Source of the DNA: Collinsella sp.
GTDB taxonomy: Bacteria > Actinomycetota > Coriobacteriia > Coriobacteriales > Coriobacteriaceae
Direction of reading: 5' to 3'
NCBI GenBank assembly: GCA_019424965.1
Contig: JAHYYL010000016.1
Span: forward strand, 11,013-48,877
Length of the DNA stretch: 37,865 nt
Each line of letters starts with the position of its first letter. Within the stretch, counting starts at the first letter, position 1. The notes under the pieces were generated by a model. That model had not been told where the DNA came from and ran no database searches. It saw only the letters and a program-made list of their open reading frames with translations. The position numbers and the translations under genes are program-made. Positions 1-8,169 of this stretch are shown here, one piece after another.

Positions 1-2187
1 GTGATCCATGTCGGCGCCGACAACTACGTGGCCAGAATTAATAACGAGGCCAAGTACGTCAAAAAGGTCAATTCCGAGATCATGAACGCGCTTAATGCCA
101 TCGTGCGCTTTGCGAGCATCATCATGATCCCGCTCGGTTTGGCGTTGTTTGCCTCGAGCGTGAGTGAGCTGTGGGATGCCGCGGGAACCCCGGGCGATAG
201 CGCGCTTTCGTGGTGCTTCTCCGAGCTGTTGGCTGGTCATGTGCCTTCGTCGGCGCTGCTGTCCACGGTGGGCGCCCTGCTGGGCATGATCCCGCAAGGC
301 CTGGTGCTGCTGACCTCGTCGGTGCTCGCCATCGCCACGGTGCGCCTGGCCCGCCGCAAGGTGCTGGCGCAGCAGCTCTACTGCATCGAGACGCTCGCTC
401 GCGTCGACGTGCTGTGCCTGGACAAGACGGGCACCATCACGTCGGGCCGCATGGAGGTCGAGGGCACCTACCCGCTGCCTGTTGAGGGTGTTGGCTTTGG
501 CGTGGACTCGGAGGAGGCGGCTGTTCCCGTCGATACCACAGTGCTCGATTTTGCGCTGGCTAACGTGGCGCGTGCGACTTCGGCCGATGCCAACGAGACC
601 TGCCAGGCGCTGCTCAACTATTACGCTGATCGCCCGGTCGAGGTGTCTGAGCCGCTGTCGGTCATTCCGTTCTCGTCGTCTAAAAAATGGAGTGGTGCTT
701 CGTTTGCGCAGGGCTCCTATGTGATGGGCGCCGCGCAGTTTGTTCTTTCGGAGCGTGTGTTTTCGCAGGTCGAGAATCGTGTCGCCGAGCTTGCCGATAC
801 CTGCCGCGTGCTCGTGGTGGCGCGCGTGGACGGCTTTACGCCCGATGGCGATATGGTGGGCGAGGCCGAGCCCGTGGGCTTTGTGACCATCCGCGACGAG
901 ATTCGTACCTCGGCGGCCGAGACCATCGGCTACTTTAACGAGCAGGGCGTGACCCTCAACGTGATCAGTGGTGACGACCCGCGTACGGTGTCGTCGATCG
1001 CGCGCGTGGTGGGCGTGCCGGGGGCGGACGCTTATGTGGACGCCACGACGCTCGATACGCCGGCCAAGCTCGATGCCGCAGTGGACCGCTACCATGTCTT
1101 TGGTCGTGTGACCCCGCAGCAGAAGCGCGAGCTCGTGCAGGCGCTCAAGCGCCGCGAGCACACCGTGGCCATGACGGGCGACGGCGTCAACGACGTGCTG
1201 GCGCTCAAGGAGGCCGACTGCTCCGTCGCCATGGCGGCTGGCTCCGATGCCGCGCGTAACGTGGCCGAGATCGTACTCGTCGACAACGACTTTGCCTCGA
1301 TGCCCGCCGTGGTGGCCGAGGGCCGTCGCTCCATCAACAACCTGCAGCGTTCGGCCTCGCTGTTCCTGACCAAGACACTGTTCTCGATGGGCCTGGCGGC
1401 GCTGTGCATCGCGCTGCCGCCGTACCCCTTCGAGCCCATCCAGATGACGCTCATTAACTTCTTCTGTATTGGCGCGCCGGGCTTTGTGTTGGGCCTGGAG
1501 CCCAACAATGCTCGCGTTAAGGGGTCGTTTTTGACGAACGTGCTCAAGCGGGCACTGCCGGCGTCGATTGCGGTCATTTTGGCTGCGGCGCTCGATATCT
1601 TTGTGGCGCGCGTGTTTGGCTTTAGCCAGCTCACGCTGTCTACGATGTGCCTGCTTACGTCGTGCGCGGCGAGCGTCAGCCTGATCTGGCGCATCTCGCA
1701 GCCTCTCACGCCCTTACGTGTGGTGCTCTTTGTGTTTGTAGTCGCCGGCATCTTGGCGGGCGTTATCGGATTCCCGGAGCTGCTGTCTATTGCCAACCTG
1801 TCGATGGGCCAGATGGTTATCTTGGCTGTCATCGTGGTCTTAACCTGCTCGGTATTCTTTAAGCTCGCCACGATGATGGATTCGCTCAAGCCGCGTCGTC
1901 GTCATGCCGCAACTGGTTTTGGCCGCGGTGTGCGCGTCCGCCTGGGTCGCGGTGGCGGCAAGGTGAGCTCGACGGGTTCGACGGCCGAGCGTTTTGCCAA
2001 GCGCGTCGCCGCCGACATGGCGCAGCGCCGCGAAGATCGCACCGCTCGCGAGGCCGAGGCCCGCGCACTCGAGGGCGTGGCCCAGGCCCAGCCCAAGAAA
2101 AAGAAGAGTACCGGAGCCAAGCGCTCTCGCGTGACCAAGTCCTCCCAAGGCATCAAAGTCTCGATGCCAAGCAAAAAGAAGAAGTAG
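1..2187 (+). CDS. Cation-translocating P-type ATPase, CtpE/YfgQ-like (5' end missing)
   Basis: This is the C-terminal part of a P-type ATPase that pumps a cation across the membrane using ATP. Seen: the phosphorylation motif DKTGTIT with the acceptor Asp at residue 141 of the visible part, the hinge motif GDGVND at 393-398, two membrane segments before the catalytic domain (about 30-55 and 80-115) and a C-terminal bundle of helices (about 455-635). The metal-site helix reads IPQGL at 97-101, where classical pumps have PEGL. Together with the short cytoplasmic loop this resembles the CtpE/YfgQ group, whose mycobacterial member is linked to calcium uptake; the ion here is not known. The first residues belong to the end of the actuator domain, so the GTG at position 1 is internal and the real start lies outside the window. 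The tail (about 640-728) is Arg/Lys/Ala rich and ends in a lysine run, an unusual cytoplasmic extension. Confidence 0.9.
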   Translation: MIHVGADNYVARINNEAKYVKKVNSEIMNALNAIVRFASIIMIPLGLALFASSVSELWDAAGTPGDSALSWCFSELLAGHVPSSALLSTVGALLGMIPQGLVLLTSSVLAIATVRLARRKVLAQQLYCIETLARVDVLCLDKTGTITSGRMEVEGTYPLPVEGVGFGVDSEEAAVPVDTTVLDFALANVARATSADANETCQALLNYYADRPVEVSEPLSVIPFSSSKKWSGASFAQGSYVMGAAQFVLSERVFSQVENRVAELADTCRVLVVARVDGFTPDGDMVGEAEPVGFVTIRDEIRTSAAETIGYFNEQGVTLNVISGDDPRTVSSIARVVGVPGADAYVDATTLDTPAKLDAAVDRYHVFGRVTPQQKRELVQALKRREHTVAMTGDGVNDVLALKEADCSVAMAAGSDAARNVAEIVLVDNDFASMPAVVAEGRRSINNLQRSASLFLTKTLFSMGLAALCIALPPYPFEPIQMTLINFFCIGAPGFVLGLEPNNARVKGSFLTNVLKRALPASIAVILAAALDIFVARVFGFSQLTLSTMCLLTSCAASVSLIWRISQPLTPLRVVLFVFVVAGILAGVIGFPELLSIANLSMGQMVILAVIVVLTCSVFFKLATMMDSLKPRRRHAATGFGRGVRVRLGRGGGKVSSTGSTAERFAKRVAADMAQRREDRTAREAEARALEGVAQAQPKKKKSTGAKRSRVTKSSQGIKVSMPSKKKK

Positions 2188-2290
2188 CTACGCGCCCTGG
2201 CGATGTTGAATTGGTGCCTTGTTCCTGTGGGGCCGTGGCGATGTTATGCTCTAACCTCGATTGTTTGAATTGCTTCGAAAAGAGGATGCC

Positions 2291-2974
2291 GTGATCTGCC
2301 CGCATTGCCTTAAGACTATCGAGGACGGCGCCTCGTTCTGCCCCTACTGCAACGCCTATGTGGGTCCGGGCGATGGTCCCGAGCACACCGAGTTCGTGTT
2401 CTGTGAGGGCTGCGGTGCCCGTCTTTCTCCGCATGATCGTACGTGCCCCAAATGCGGACGCCCCGCTCCGGGTATTCTCTCCAAGGACGCGGCCGCATCC
2501 GACCTGGCAGCGGGCCGCACGGCGGGCTTTCCGCGCCTAACGCAAGAGCAGATCGATACCGAGGTGCCGCATGCGCCGGCCTCTGCCGCTGCGGTGCTTT
2601 CGGACGCCGCCGACCCCAATGAGACTTGCGTGCTGCCGGCTTTCGATAAGGATTTCGGTATCCCCAAGGTCGATATCCCCACGCCCGTTTCCCTGCATGA
2701 CGATGCTCAAAAACCCAAGCGCAAGGTGCATCCCGACGAGGACGCCTATCACAAGCACAAGCGTCATATCCCCAAGCCGCTCATCGTCATCGCGGTCCTT
2801 GCCGTCGTTTGCGGCGGTGCCTATTGGTTCGTGACGACCGATCCCATGGGTGTCATGCCTGGCTTCTACGACCAGTTTGGCCAAGCTGCACAAACCACCT
2901 TCCCCACGCGCCAAAAGGGCGAGGCGACTGAGGACGATACCAAGCAAGACGATTCTGCCGAGGTGGTCCAGTAA
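2291..2974 (+). CDS. Zinc-ribbon single-pass membrane protein (N-terminal part of a split gene?)
   Basis: The protein begins with two CxxC pairs (CPHC, CPYC) and then two more (CEGC, CPKC), the pattern of a double zinc ribbon. A linker of about 100 residues follows, then one hydrophobic segment (about residues 160-180, LIVIAVLAVV core) preceded by a Lys/His-rich stretch, so the zinc ribbons should be cytoplasmic and the rest outside. I place the start at GTG 2291, because AAGAGG lies five bases upstream and the zinc ribbon starts at once; a TTG 30 bases earlier is in frame but has poorer context. The TAA at 2972-2974 is followed in the same frame by a further 150-codon open stretch, so this may be only the first part of a longer protein. 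Function unknown; proteins of this architecture are often stress or envelope sensors, but nothing here proves that. Confidence 0.8.
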   Translation: MICPHCLKTIEDGASFCPYCNAYVGPGDGPEHTEFVFCEGCGARLSPHDRTCPKCGRPAPGILSKDAAASDLAAGRTAGFPRLTQEQIDTEVPHAPASAAAVLSDAADPNETCVLPAFDKDFGIPKVDIPTPVSLHDDAQKPKRKVHPDEDAYHKHKRHIPKPLIVIAVLAVVCGGAYWFVTTDPMGVMPGFYDQFGQAAQTTFPTRQKGEATEDDTKQDDSAEVVQ

Positions 2975-2980
2975 GAAACC

Positions 2981-3433
2981 GTGCTCACCGATGATCAGCT
3001 CTATACCAGGCTCGACGGTCTGTATCAGACCATCGTGTCCTACGGTGACGAGGACCAGATCGGCGAGGTCATCGATTCCTTTAACAACGGTTATCTCCGA
3101 ACGCCGCTGTCCACCCGTCAGGAGCTGTCGCAGAGTGCCTACGCCCTACGCGACCAGATCAAAAAGACGCAAGATGAGCTCAACAACCTTAAGTACCAGG
3201 ACGATACGGTCTATGCGGATGACATCGCCCACTTAAAGCAGCTTGCCGAGTGGATGTATGAGCGCGTTGACGTGATCTGCCAGAGCTGGGATATCTCGCT
3301 GGCCATTCCCGATGGCGAGTCGATGAGTTCCCACCAAAGCGAGATCCTGGCGCCCATCGCGCAGGGTGGCAACAGCGCGCTGAACCAGTACGATGCCAAT
3401 GTGGGTTCCTGGAAGCCGCAGCAGCGTTCCTAA
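2981..3433 (+). CDS. Hypothetical helical protein, probably the C-terminal part of the preceding gene
   Basis: This is an open stretch of 150 codons in the same reading frame as the zinc-ribbon gene, separated from it by one TAA and two codons. The only start candidate near its beginning is GTG 2981, six bases after that stop, and no convincing SD precedes it. The product is mostly polar and predicted helical, with no membrane segment and no signal peptide, although by its place it should be the extracytoplasmic domain of the upstream protein. I do not recognise a family. Two readings remain: a separate, translationally coupled gene, or the tail of one gene broken by a nonsense mutation. I prefer the second because the start context is weak and the stretch makes sense as the outer domain of a membrane-anchored protein. 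Confidence 0.6.
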   Translation: MLTDDQLYTRLDGLYQTIVSYGDEDQIGEVIDSFNNGYLRTPLSTRQELSQSAYALRDQIKKTQDELNNLKYQDDTVYADDIAHLKQLAEWMYERVDVICQSWDISLAIPDGESMSSHQSEILAPIAQGGNSALNQYDANVGSWKPQQRS

Positions 3434-3471
3434 AATTAGTTCGCCATAGTCGGCATAACCTACGTGCGCAA

Positions 3472-3501
3472 TTGATGTAAGCCCGTGCTTATTGCTACAA
3501 T
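3472..3501 (+). promoter_or_regulatory. Promoter for the cyclophilin gene
   Basis: TTGATG (3472-3477) and TACAAT (3496-3501) are separated by 18 bases, and TGC directly before TACAAT gives an extended -10. Transcription would start near 3508, leaving a leader of about 30 bases before the ATG at 3541. The match is good, but there is no experimental support. Confidence 0.6.
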
Positions 3502-3540
3502 TCGTACAAATATGCTTTAAACGCACGAGGAAGGAACCAC

Positions 3541-4083
3541 ATGTTTGGTTTTAAGAAAGAGCTCTACACGCCCGAGTATCAGCTTGTCGGCGACGAGTGC
3601 GCCGTAATCGAGACGTCGAAGGGTACCATCAAGGTCAAGTTTGACGGCGAGGGCGCTCCCATTCATGTCGCGAACTTCTGCGAGCTTTCCACGATGGGCT
3701 TCTATGATGGCCTTAAGTTCCATCGCTATGTGCCCGGTTTTGTTATCCAGGGCGGGGACCCCAATACCCGCGACATGTCCGGCGCCGACGTCGCTGCCGG
3801 TCTTGAGGGCCCCGACGGCATGCCCGGTACCGGTGGCCCTGGCTACTGCATCAAGGGCGAGTTTGCCACCAATCCGCGCAACAGCCATGTCGATGGCGCC
3901 CTTGCCATGGCACGCTCCATGGATCCCGATTCCGCGGGTTCGCAGTTCTACTTCTGCCTGGGTGCCCAGCATAACCTCGATTCTGGTTACACCGTCTTTG
4001 GTACCACGGTCGAGGGTCTCGATGTGATTTCGCAGCTGCGTGCCGGCGACGAGATCGTCCATGTCGAGATCGTTCACGAGTAA
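3541..4083 (+). CDS. Peptidyl-prolyl cis-trans isomerase, cyclophilin type
   Basis: A 180-residue single-domain cyclophilin that speeds cis-trans isomerisation of proline peptide bonds during protein folding. Seen: the family core FHRYVPGFVIQGGDP around residues 60-75, containing the catalytic Arg, then GTGGPGY and the SQFYFCLGAQHNLD stretch that forms the rest of the active site. No signal peptide or membrane segment is present, so it should be cytoplasmic. The typical bacterial Phe-Trp pocket is partly changed: the usual Trp/His position reads LDSGYTVFG, as in many actinobacterial members. The start ATG has AGGAAGGAA a few bases upstream. A TPR protein follows 11 bases downstream and is probably co-transcribed. 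Confidence 0.93.
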   Translation: MFGFKKELYTPEYQLVGDECAVIETSKGTIKVKFDGEGAPIHVANFCELSTMGFYDGLKFHRYVPGFVIQGGDPNTRDMSGADVAAGLEGPDGMPGTGGPGYCIKGEFATNPRNSHVDGALAMARSMDPDSAGSQFYFCLGAQHNLDSGYTVFGTTVEGLDVISQLRAGDEIVHVEIVHE

Positions 4084-4094
4084 AGGGGACTTCC

Positions 4095-5399
4095 TTGAAT
4101 AGCCAGCTGATCCAACAGGGCCGCGCCGCTTACCGCGCGGGTGATTTTTCCGCTGCAGCCCAGATGCTTGGGGCGGCAAAGACTCCCGATGAGATTATGG
4201 GCGAGGCCGATCACCTTCGTGGCAACGCCTTGATGCACCTTGGCATGTATGCCGAGGCCGCCGAGGCCTATGCCGCCGCCCTCAACGACGGTACCTACGG
4301 CAAGCGCGGCGCGCTGCTCACCAACCGCGGCAAGGCGCTCGCTGCCGTGGGCGACTACACGACGGCCGCTCAGGCTTTCTCTGCCGCTACGCAGGATGCT
4401 TCCTATGCCACGCCGTTCAAGGCCTATCTGGGCCTGGGCAATGCGCTGTTCCAGTCGGGCGACTATGCCAACGCGGGAACCGCCTTCCGTCAGGCTGCCA
4501 TCGACGGCGCCAATCCGGCTCCTGCCGCCGCACTCGGCGAGCTCGGTCGTTGCTTCATTAAGCTCGGCCGTCCGGCGGACGCCGTGGAGACTTACCGCAC
4601 GGCTATCGACTTTGCCGGCCCCCGCGACGACACGCGTGCGCTCAACGCCGGCATGGGTCAGGCGCTTTCTGCCGCCGGCCGTCCCTCCGACGCACTCGAC
4701 GCCTTTAATGCCGCTACTGCCGATGGCATCTACCAGCTCACCTCCGAGCAGGCCGATGAGCTTGCCCGCGTGCAGGATTCGCTTGCCGCGCTGTCTGCCC
4801 AGACGGCTATGGCCACGGCTCCGGCGCCCGCGATGGACGCTCCTGCCGTCGATCCGCTCGATCCTACGGGCGCGACCGGTCAGTTTATGCCTGATCCCTC
4901 GGACACCGGCTTCTTTACGCTGTCCGAGTCTGAGATGGTCCAGCAGGACCGTCAGGATCGTAAGCAGGCCAAGGTCCGTCGTCGCCATCGCCATACGGGT
5001 CTCAAAGTCTTCATCGTGCTGCTTCTGCTTATTTTGATCGCCGCGGGCGGTCTGGGCTTTGCCTACACGCGCGGCTTTGGCTTCCCGTCTCAGGAGTCTG
5101 TCGTTACCGATCTGTTCCAGGCTGCCAGCGACGGTGACGCCGCAAAGGCCGAGTCTTGCCTGGCCTCGAGCCTGTCCGAGGACGCTAAGTCGATGATCAT
5201 CTCCTCGATTCCGCAGGGTGCCACCGTGTCCGTCGAGGGCATGGATCAGTCCATGACCGAGACGACCGCCAAGGTGAAGGCATCGCTGTCCAAGGGCGGC
5301 GAGCAGGAGTACACCGTCAAATTCGTGCGCTCCGACAACCATATCGGCTGGGCCGTTTCTTCGCTCGATATGGATTTCTCGGCTGCTGACAACCAGTAG
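4095..5399 (+). CDS. Tetratricopeptide-repeat membrane protein
   Basis: A 434-residue protein. The first 235 residues are a run of TPR-like helix pairs rich in Ala, Gly and Tyr (repeats beginning near residues 7, 37, 72, 108, 145 and 183), a fold used to hold partner proteins. A linker rich in Ala and Pro follows, then a basic patch RRRHRH and one membrane helix at about residues 300-322. The final 105 residues lie outside and look like a small alpha/beta domain of the kind found in DUF4878-type lipoproteins (a tentative comparison). The start is TTG 4095, supported by AAAGGGGA eight bases upstream; there is no nearby ATG. The TPR part should be cytoplasmic, so the protein could link a cytoplasmic partner to the envelope. 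Partner unknown. Confidence 0.85.
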   Translation: MNSQLIQQGRAAYRAGDFSAAAQMLGAAKTPDEIMGEADHLRGNALMHLGMYAEAAEAYAAALNDGTYGKRGALLTNRGKALAAVGDYTTAAQAFSAATQDASYATPFKAYLGLGNALFQSGDYANAGTAFRQAAIDGANPAPAAALGELGRCFIKLGRPADAVETYRTAIDFAGPRDDTRALNAGMGQALSAAGRPSDALDAFNAATADGIYQLTSEQADELARVQDSLAALSAQTAMATAPAPAMDAPAVDPLDPTGATGQFMPDPSDTGFFTLSESEMVQQDRQDRKQAKVRRRHRHTGLKVFIVLLLLILIAAGGLGFAYTRGFGFPSQESVVTDLFQAASDGDAAKAESCLASSLSEDAKSMIISSIPQGATVSVEGMDQSMTETTAKVKASLSKGGEQEYTVKFVRSDNHIGWAVSSLDMDFSAADNQ

Positions 5400-5421
5400 T
5401 GACCTTATGGGATTTAGCTTT

Positions 5422-5454
5422 GCCCGGCGCTTCACCGCAAGTGAGGTGCCGGGC
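5422..5454 (+). terminator. Hairpin between the TPR gene and mreB, terminator-like
   Basis: GCCCGGC (5422-5428) pairs with GCCGGGC (5448-5454), and seven inner pairs, two of them G-U, extend the stem to 14 pairs around the loop CGCAA. The stem is strong but no clean U run follows, so it may be a weak terminator or a 3' end protector. No consensus promoter is obvious between it and mreB. Confidence 0.5.
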
Positions 5455-5514
5455 TTGCGCTAGTATGATGAGCTAGTAGTTTTCCAGCAATCATCCAACA
5501 CATCAGGAGTTGCG

Positions 5515-6558
5515 TTGTTTTCTTTGATGGATATGTTCTTCGGTAGCTATGCGGGCGATCTTGCCATCGACCTCGGCACCGCAAATACGCTTGTCTCCGT
5601 GCGCGGTAAGGGCATCGTCATTCGCGAGCCCTCTGTTGTCGCAATCGACAAGAACGACGAGCGCATCCTGGCGGTCGGTATCGAGGCAAAGCGCATGCTC
5701 GGCCGTACGCCCGGCAACATCGTGGCCGTTCGTCCCCTGAAGGACGGCGTCATCGCCGACTTCGATGTTACCGAGGCCATGCTTCGCTACTTTATCGACA
5801 AGGCGTCCGAGAAGCGCTATCCGTGGACTCCGCGTCCGCGTGTCGTCGTCTGCGTTCCCTCCGGTGTCACGTCGGTCGAGAAGCGCGCTGTCTTTGAGGC
5901 CACGATCCAGGCCGGTGCCCGCCAGGCCTATCTGATCGAAGAGCCTATGGCAGCCGCTATCGGCGCCGACCTGCCCGTCGAGGAACCCACCGGCTCCATG
6001 GTCATCGACATCGGCGGCGGTACCACCGAGGTTGCCGTTATCGCTATGGGCGGCATCGTCGTCTCGCAGTCCATCCGTATTGCCGGCGACGAGTTCGATC
6101 AGGCCATCCTCACGCACGTTCGTGATGCCTACAACCTGGCCATCGGCGAGCGTACGGCAGAGGACATCAAGATCAAGGTCGGCTCCGCCGTGCCGCTTAA
6201 GGACGAGCTCGACGTCGAGGTCAACGGCCGCGACGTGATTACCGGTCTGCCCAAGACCGTGCGCATCGAGAGCGAGGAGATTCGTCGCGCGCTCAACAAG
6301 CCGCTCGACGAGATGGCCAAGGCCGTCAAGGACGCACTCGACGCTACGCCTCCCGATCTTGCCTCGGACCTTATGTACTACGGCATTTTGCTGACCGGTG
6401 GCGGCGCGCTGCTGCGCGGTCTCGACGTGCGCCTGCGCGATGAGACCGGCGTTTCGGTCAACGTCAGCCCCACGGCGCTCGATAACGTTGTTAACGGCTG
6501 TGCCCGCGTGCTCGAGGCCAATGCGTTTGATGGCGGCTTCGTCCAGACCAATGCTTAA
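5515..6558 (+). CDS. mreB: Rod shape-determining protein MreB
   Basis: Bacterial actin homologue that forms membrane-bound filaments and positions the lateral wall synthesis machinery. Seen: the phosphate-1 motif DLGTANT from Asp19, the phosphate-2 motif DIGGGTTE near residues 168-175, and the adenosine motif GGGALLRG near 296-303. The length of 347 residues fits the family. The N-terminus MFSLMDMFFGSYAGD carries hydrophobic residues that can act as a membrane-binding helix. The start is TTG 5515, with AGGAG five bases upstream; ATG 5527 is an alternative but lacks a spaced SD. It opens a tightly packed operon with mreC, mreD, PBP2 and rodA. Confidence 0.97.
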   Translation: MFSLMDMFFGSYAGDLAIDLGTANTLVSVRGKGIVIREPSVVAIDKNDERILAVGIEAKRMLGRTPGNIVAVRPLKDGVIADFDVTEAMLRYFIDKASEKRYPWTPRPRVVVCVPSGVTSVEKRAVFEATIQAGARQAYLIEEPMAAAIGADLPVEEPTGSMVIDIGGGTTEVAVIAMGGIVVSQSIRIAGDEFDQAILTHVRDAYNLAIGERTAEDIKIKVGSAVPLKDELDVEVNGRDVITGLPKTVRIESEEIRRALNKPLDEMAKAVKDALDATPPDLASDLMYYGILLTGGGALLRGLDVRLRDETGVSVNVSPTALDNVVNGCARVLEANAFDGGFVQTNA

Positions 6559-6579
6559 TTTCCAAAAGGTGGATTCCAT

Positions 6580-7578
6580 TTGGCACGATCTTCGGGTTTC
6601 TCCACAAATCTGAATACCAAGCGACAATCAACGGGTATGCGCCCGTTGATTGTTTTCAGCCTGATTTCGGTGTTGCTGCTCACGTTTTACATCCGCGAGG
6701 GCGAGGCAGGACCGATTCATGCCGTGCGCTCGGGCGTGACGACGATTACCTCGCCGGTGCGCTTTGTGGGCTCGGCTGTGGCGGCTCCCTTCAATGCGAT
6801 CGGTAACGTGTTCTCTAACCTTACGGCGTCGCAGGACACGCTTGACGAGCTTAAGAAGCAAAACGAGGAACTGACCTCTAAGGTTGCCGAGCTCTCCGAG
6901 GCTCAAAAGACCGCCGAGCGACTGGAGGGGCTGGTCGGCCTGCAGTCGACCTACAACCTCAAATCAACCGCAGCTCGTATCGTCGGCGCTTCGGGCGATG
7001 CCTGGACCTCGACCGTCACCATCGATAAGGGTTCTGCCGACGGTCTTACCATCAACATGCCTGTGACGAGTTCTGCCGGTGTCATAGGCCAGATTATCGA
7101 GGTCTCGGCCAAGACGTCCACCGTGCGCCTGATTGGCGATGAGAACTCGGGCGTGTCCGCTATGGTGCAGGACACGCGCGCCCAGGGCATGCTGCAGGGT
7201 CAGGCTGACGGCACGCTGCGTCTTGAGTACGTGAGCGTCGATTCCGACGTTAAGGTTGGCGACATCATCGTGACCTCGGGCATTGGCGGTGTGTTCCCCA
7301 AGGGTCTACCGCTCGGCACCGTCTCGTCTGTTGAGAAATCGGCTAACGACGTGTACTACACCATTGTGGTGCGCGCCCAGACGACGGCCGAGAACAACGA
7401 GGAAGTGCTGGTCATTACCTCGCTGACCGACGAACAGTCGGCCTCGGATGAGGACGTGAACACGGCCAACAGCACGCCGCAGGGAAGGTCGCGCGATGCT
7501 GCGACCAAGACGAAGGACGAGAGCCCGGATGACAGTTCCGACACGTCCGAGACGACCGATTCCGGCTCGAGCGAATAG
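6580..7578 (+). CDS. mreC: Rod shape-determining protein MreC
   Basis: Bitopic elongasome scaffold of 332 residues that activates PBP2 and links it to MreB. Seen: a cytoplasmic N-terminus rich in Arg, Ser and Asn, one membrane helix (about residues 22-40), a coiled coil (about 85-115, heptads around LDELKKQNEELTSK), then the beta-rich MreC domain to about residue 275. The last 50 residues are Ser/Thr/Asp rich and probably disordered. The start TTG 6580 is supported by AAGGTGG seven bases upstream, and no in-frame ATG is near. It lies 21 bases after mreB and five bases before mreD. Confidence 0.95.
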   Translation: MARSSGFSTNLNTKRQSTGMRPLIVFSLISVLLLTFYIREGEAGPIHAVRSGVTTITSPVRFVGSAVAAPFNAIGNVFSNLTASQDTLDELKKQNEELTSKVAELSEAQKTAERLEGLVGLQSTYNLKSTAARIVGASGDAWTSTVTIDKGSADGLTINMPVTSSAGVIGQIIEVSAKTSTVRLIGDENSGVSAMVQDTRAQGMLQGQADGTLRLEYVSVDSDVKVGDIIVTSGIGGVFPKGLPLGTVSSVEKSANDVYYTIVVRAQTTAENNEEVLVITSLTDEQSASDEDVNTANSTPQGRSRDAATKTKDESPDDSSDTSETTDSGSSE

Positions 7579-7583
7579 GGGGC

Positions 7584-8156
7584 ATGTCCATGGATCTACA
7601 CGAGCAGGGGATGAGCTCCCGCACGTTTGTAATCGCCGCCATTGTGTGCGTGCTGCTGCAGGCAGGCCTGGCACCGCAGATCTCCATTGCGGGCGGTCGC
7701 GTCAACTTTATGATTATCCTGGTGTGCCTAAGCGTGTTCTCGGGCGACCCGACCCGTGCCGTCGTGTGCGGTTTTTGCAGCGGCTTGTTCTATGACCTTT
7801 CCGCTGCCGTGCCGGTGGGCGTTATGTCGCTCCTGCTGACCGTGGGTTCTTTTGCCCTGGTGCATAGCGCTGCCGGTCAGACGGGCGGTGCCCCGAGTGC
7901 GCGCGGCATCACGGTGGGCGCCTTCGCGTTCGTCATTAATGTGATCTACAGCATCATCTTGCTGTTTATGGGTTTGGAGACGAACTTTGTCGTGGCGATC
8001 TTCGGCCATGCGCTGCCGTCTTCGATCCTGACGGGTCTGGTTGCCATTCCGTTTTTGATGTCCGGCGTCGTGCCGCAGTCCGGTTATGGATTCTCCGCAC
8101 GTGGCGGACGCCAGACGGGCATGCGCTTTAAGCCCAAGACCCGTAAGCTCAAATAG
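7584..8156 (+). CDS. mreD: Rod shape-determining protein MreD
   Basis: Integral membrane protein of 190 residues that completes the MreBCD complex. About five hydrophobic helices are visible (near 10-28, 33-60, 68-90, 105-130 and 135-158), followed by a basic, disordered C-terminal tail rich in Arg, Lys and Gly. The sequence is poorly conserved, as is usual for MreD; the assignment rests on the topology, the length and the position directly after mreC. The first ATG is 7584; a second ATG six bases on is possible. The SD is the G-rich stretch overlapping the mreC stop, so translation is probably coupled. Confidence 0.9.
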   Translation: MSMDLHEQGMSSRTFVIAAIVCVLLQAGLAPQISIAGGRVNFMIILVCLSVFSGDPTRAVVCGFCSGLFYDLSAAVPVGVMSLLLTVGSFALVHSAAGQTGGAPSARGITVGAFAFVINVIYSIILLFMGLETNFVVAIFGHALPSSILTGLVAIPFLMSGVVPQSGYGFSARGGRQTGMRFKPKTRKLK

Positions 8157-8169
8157 GGGAGGCTCGTAG

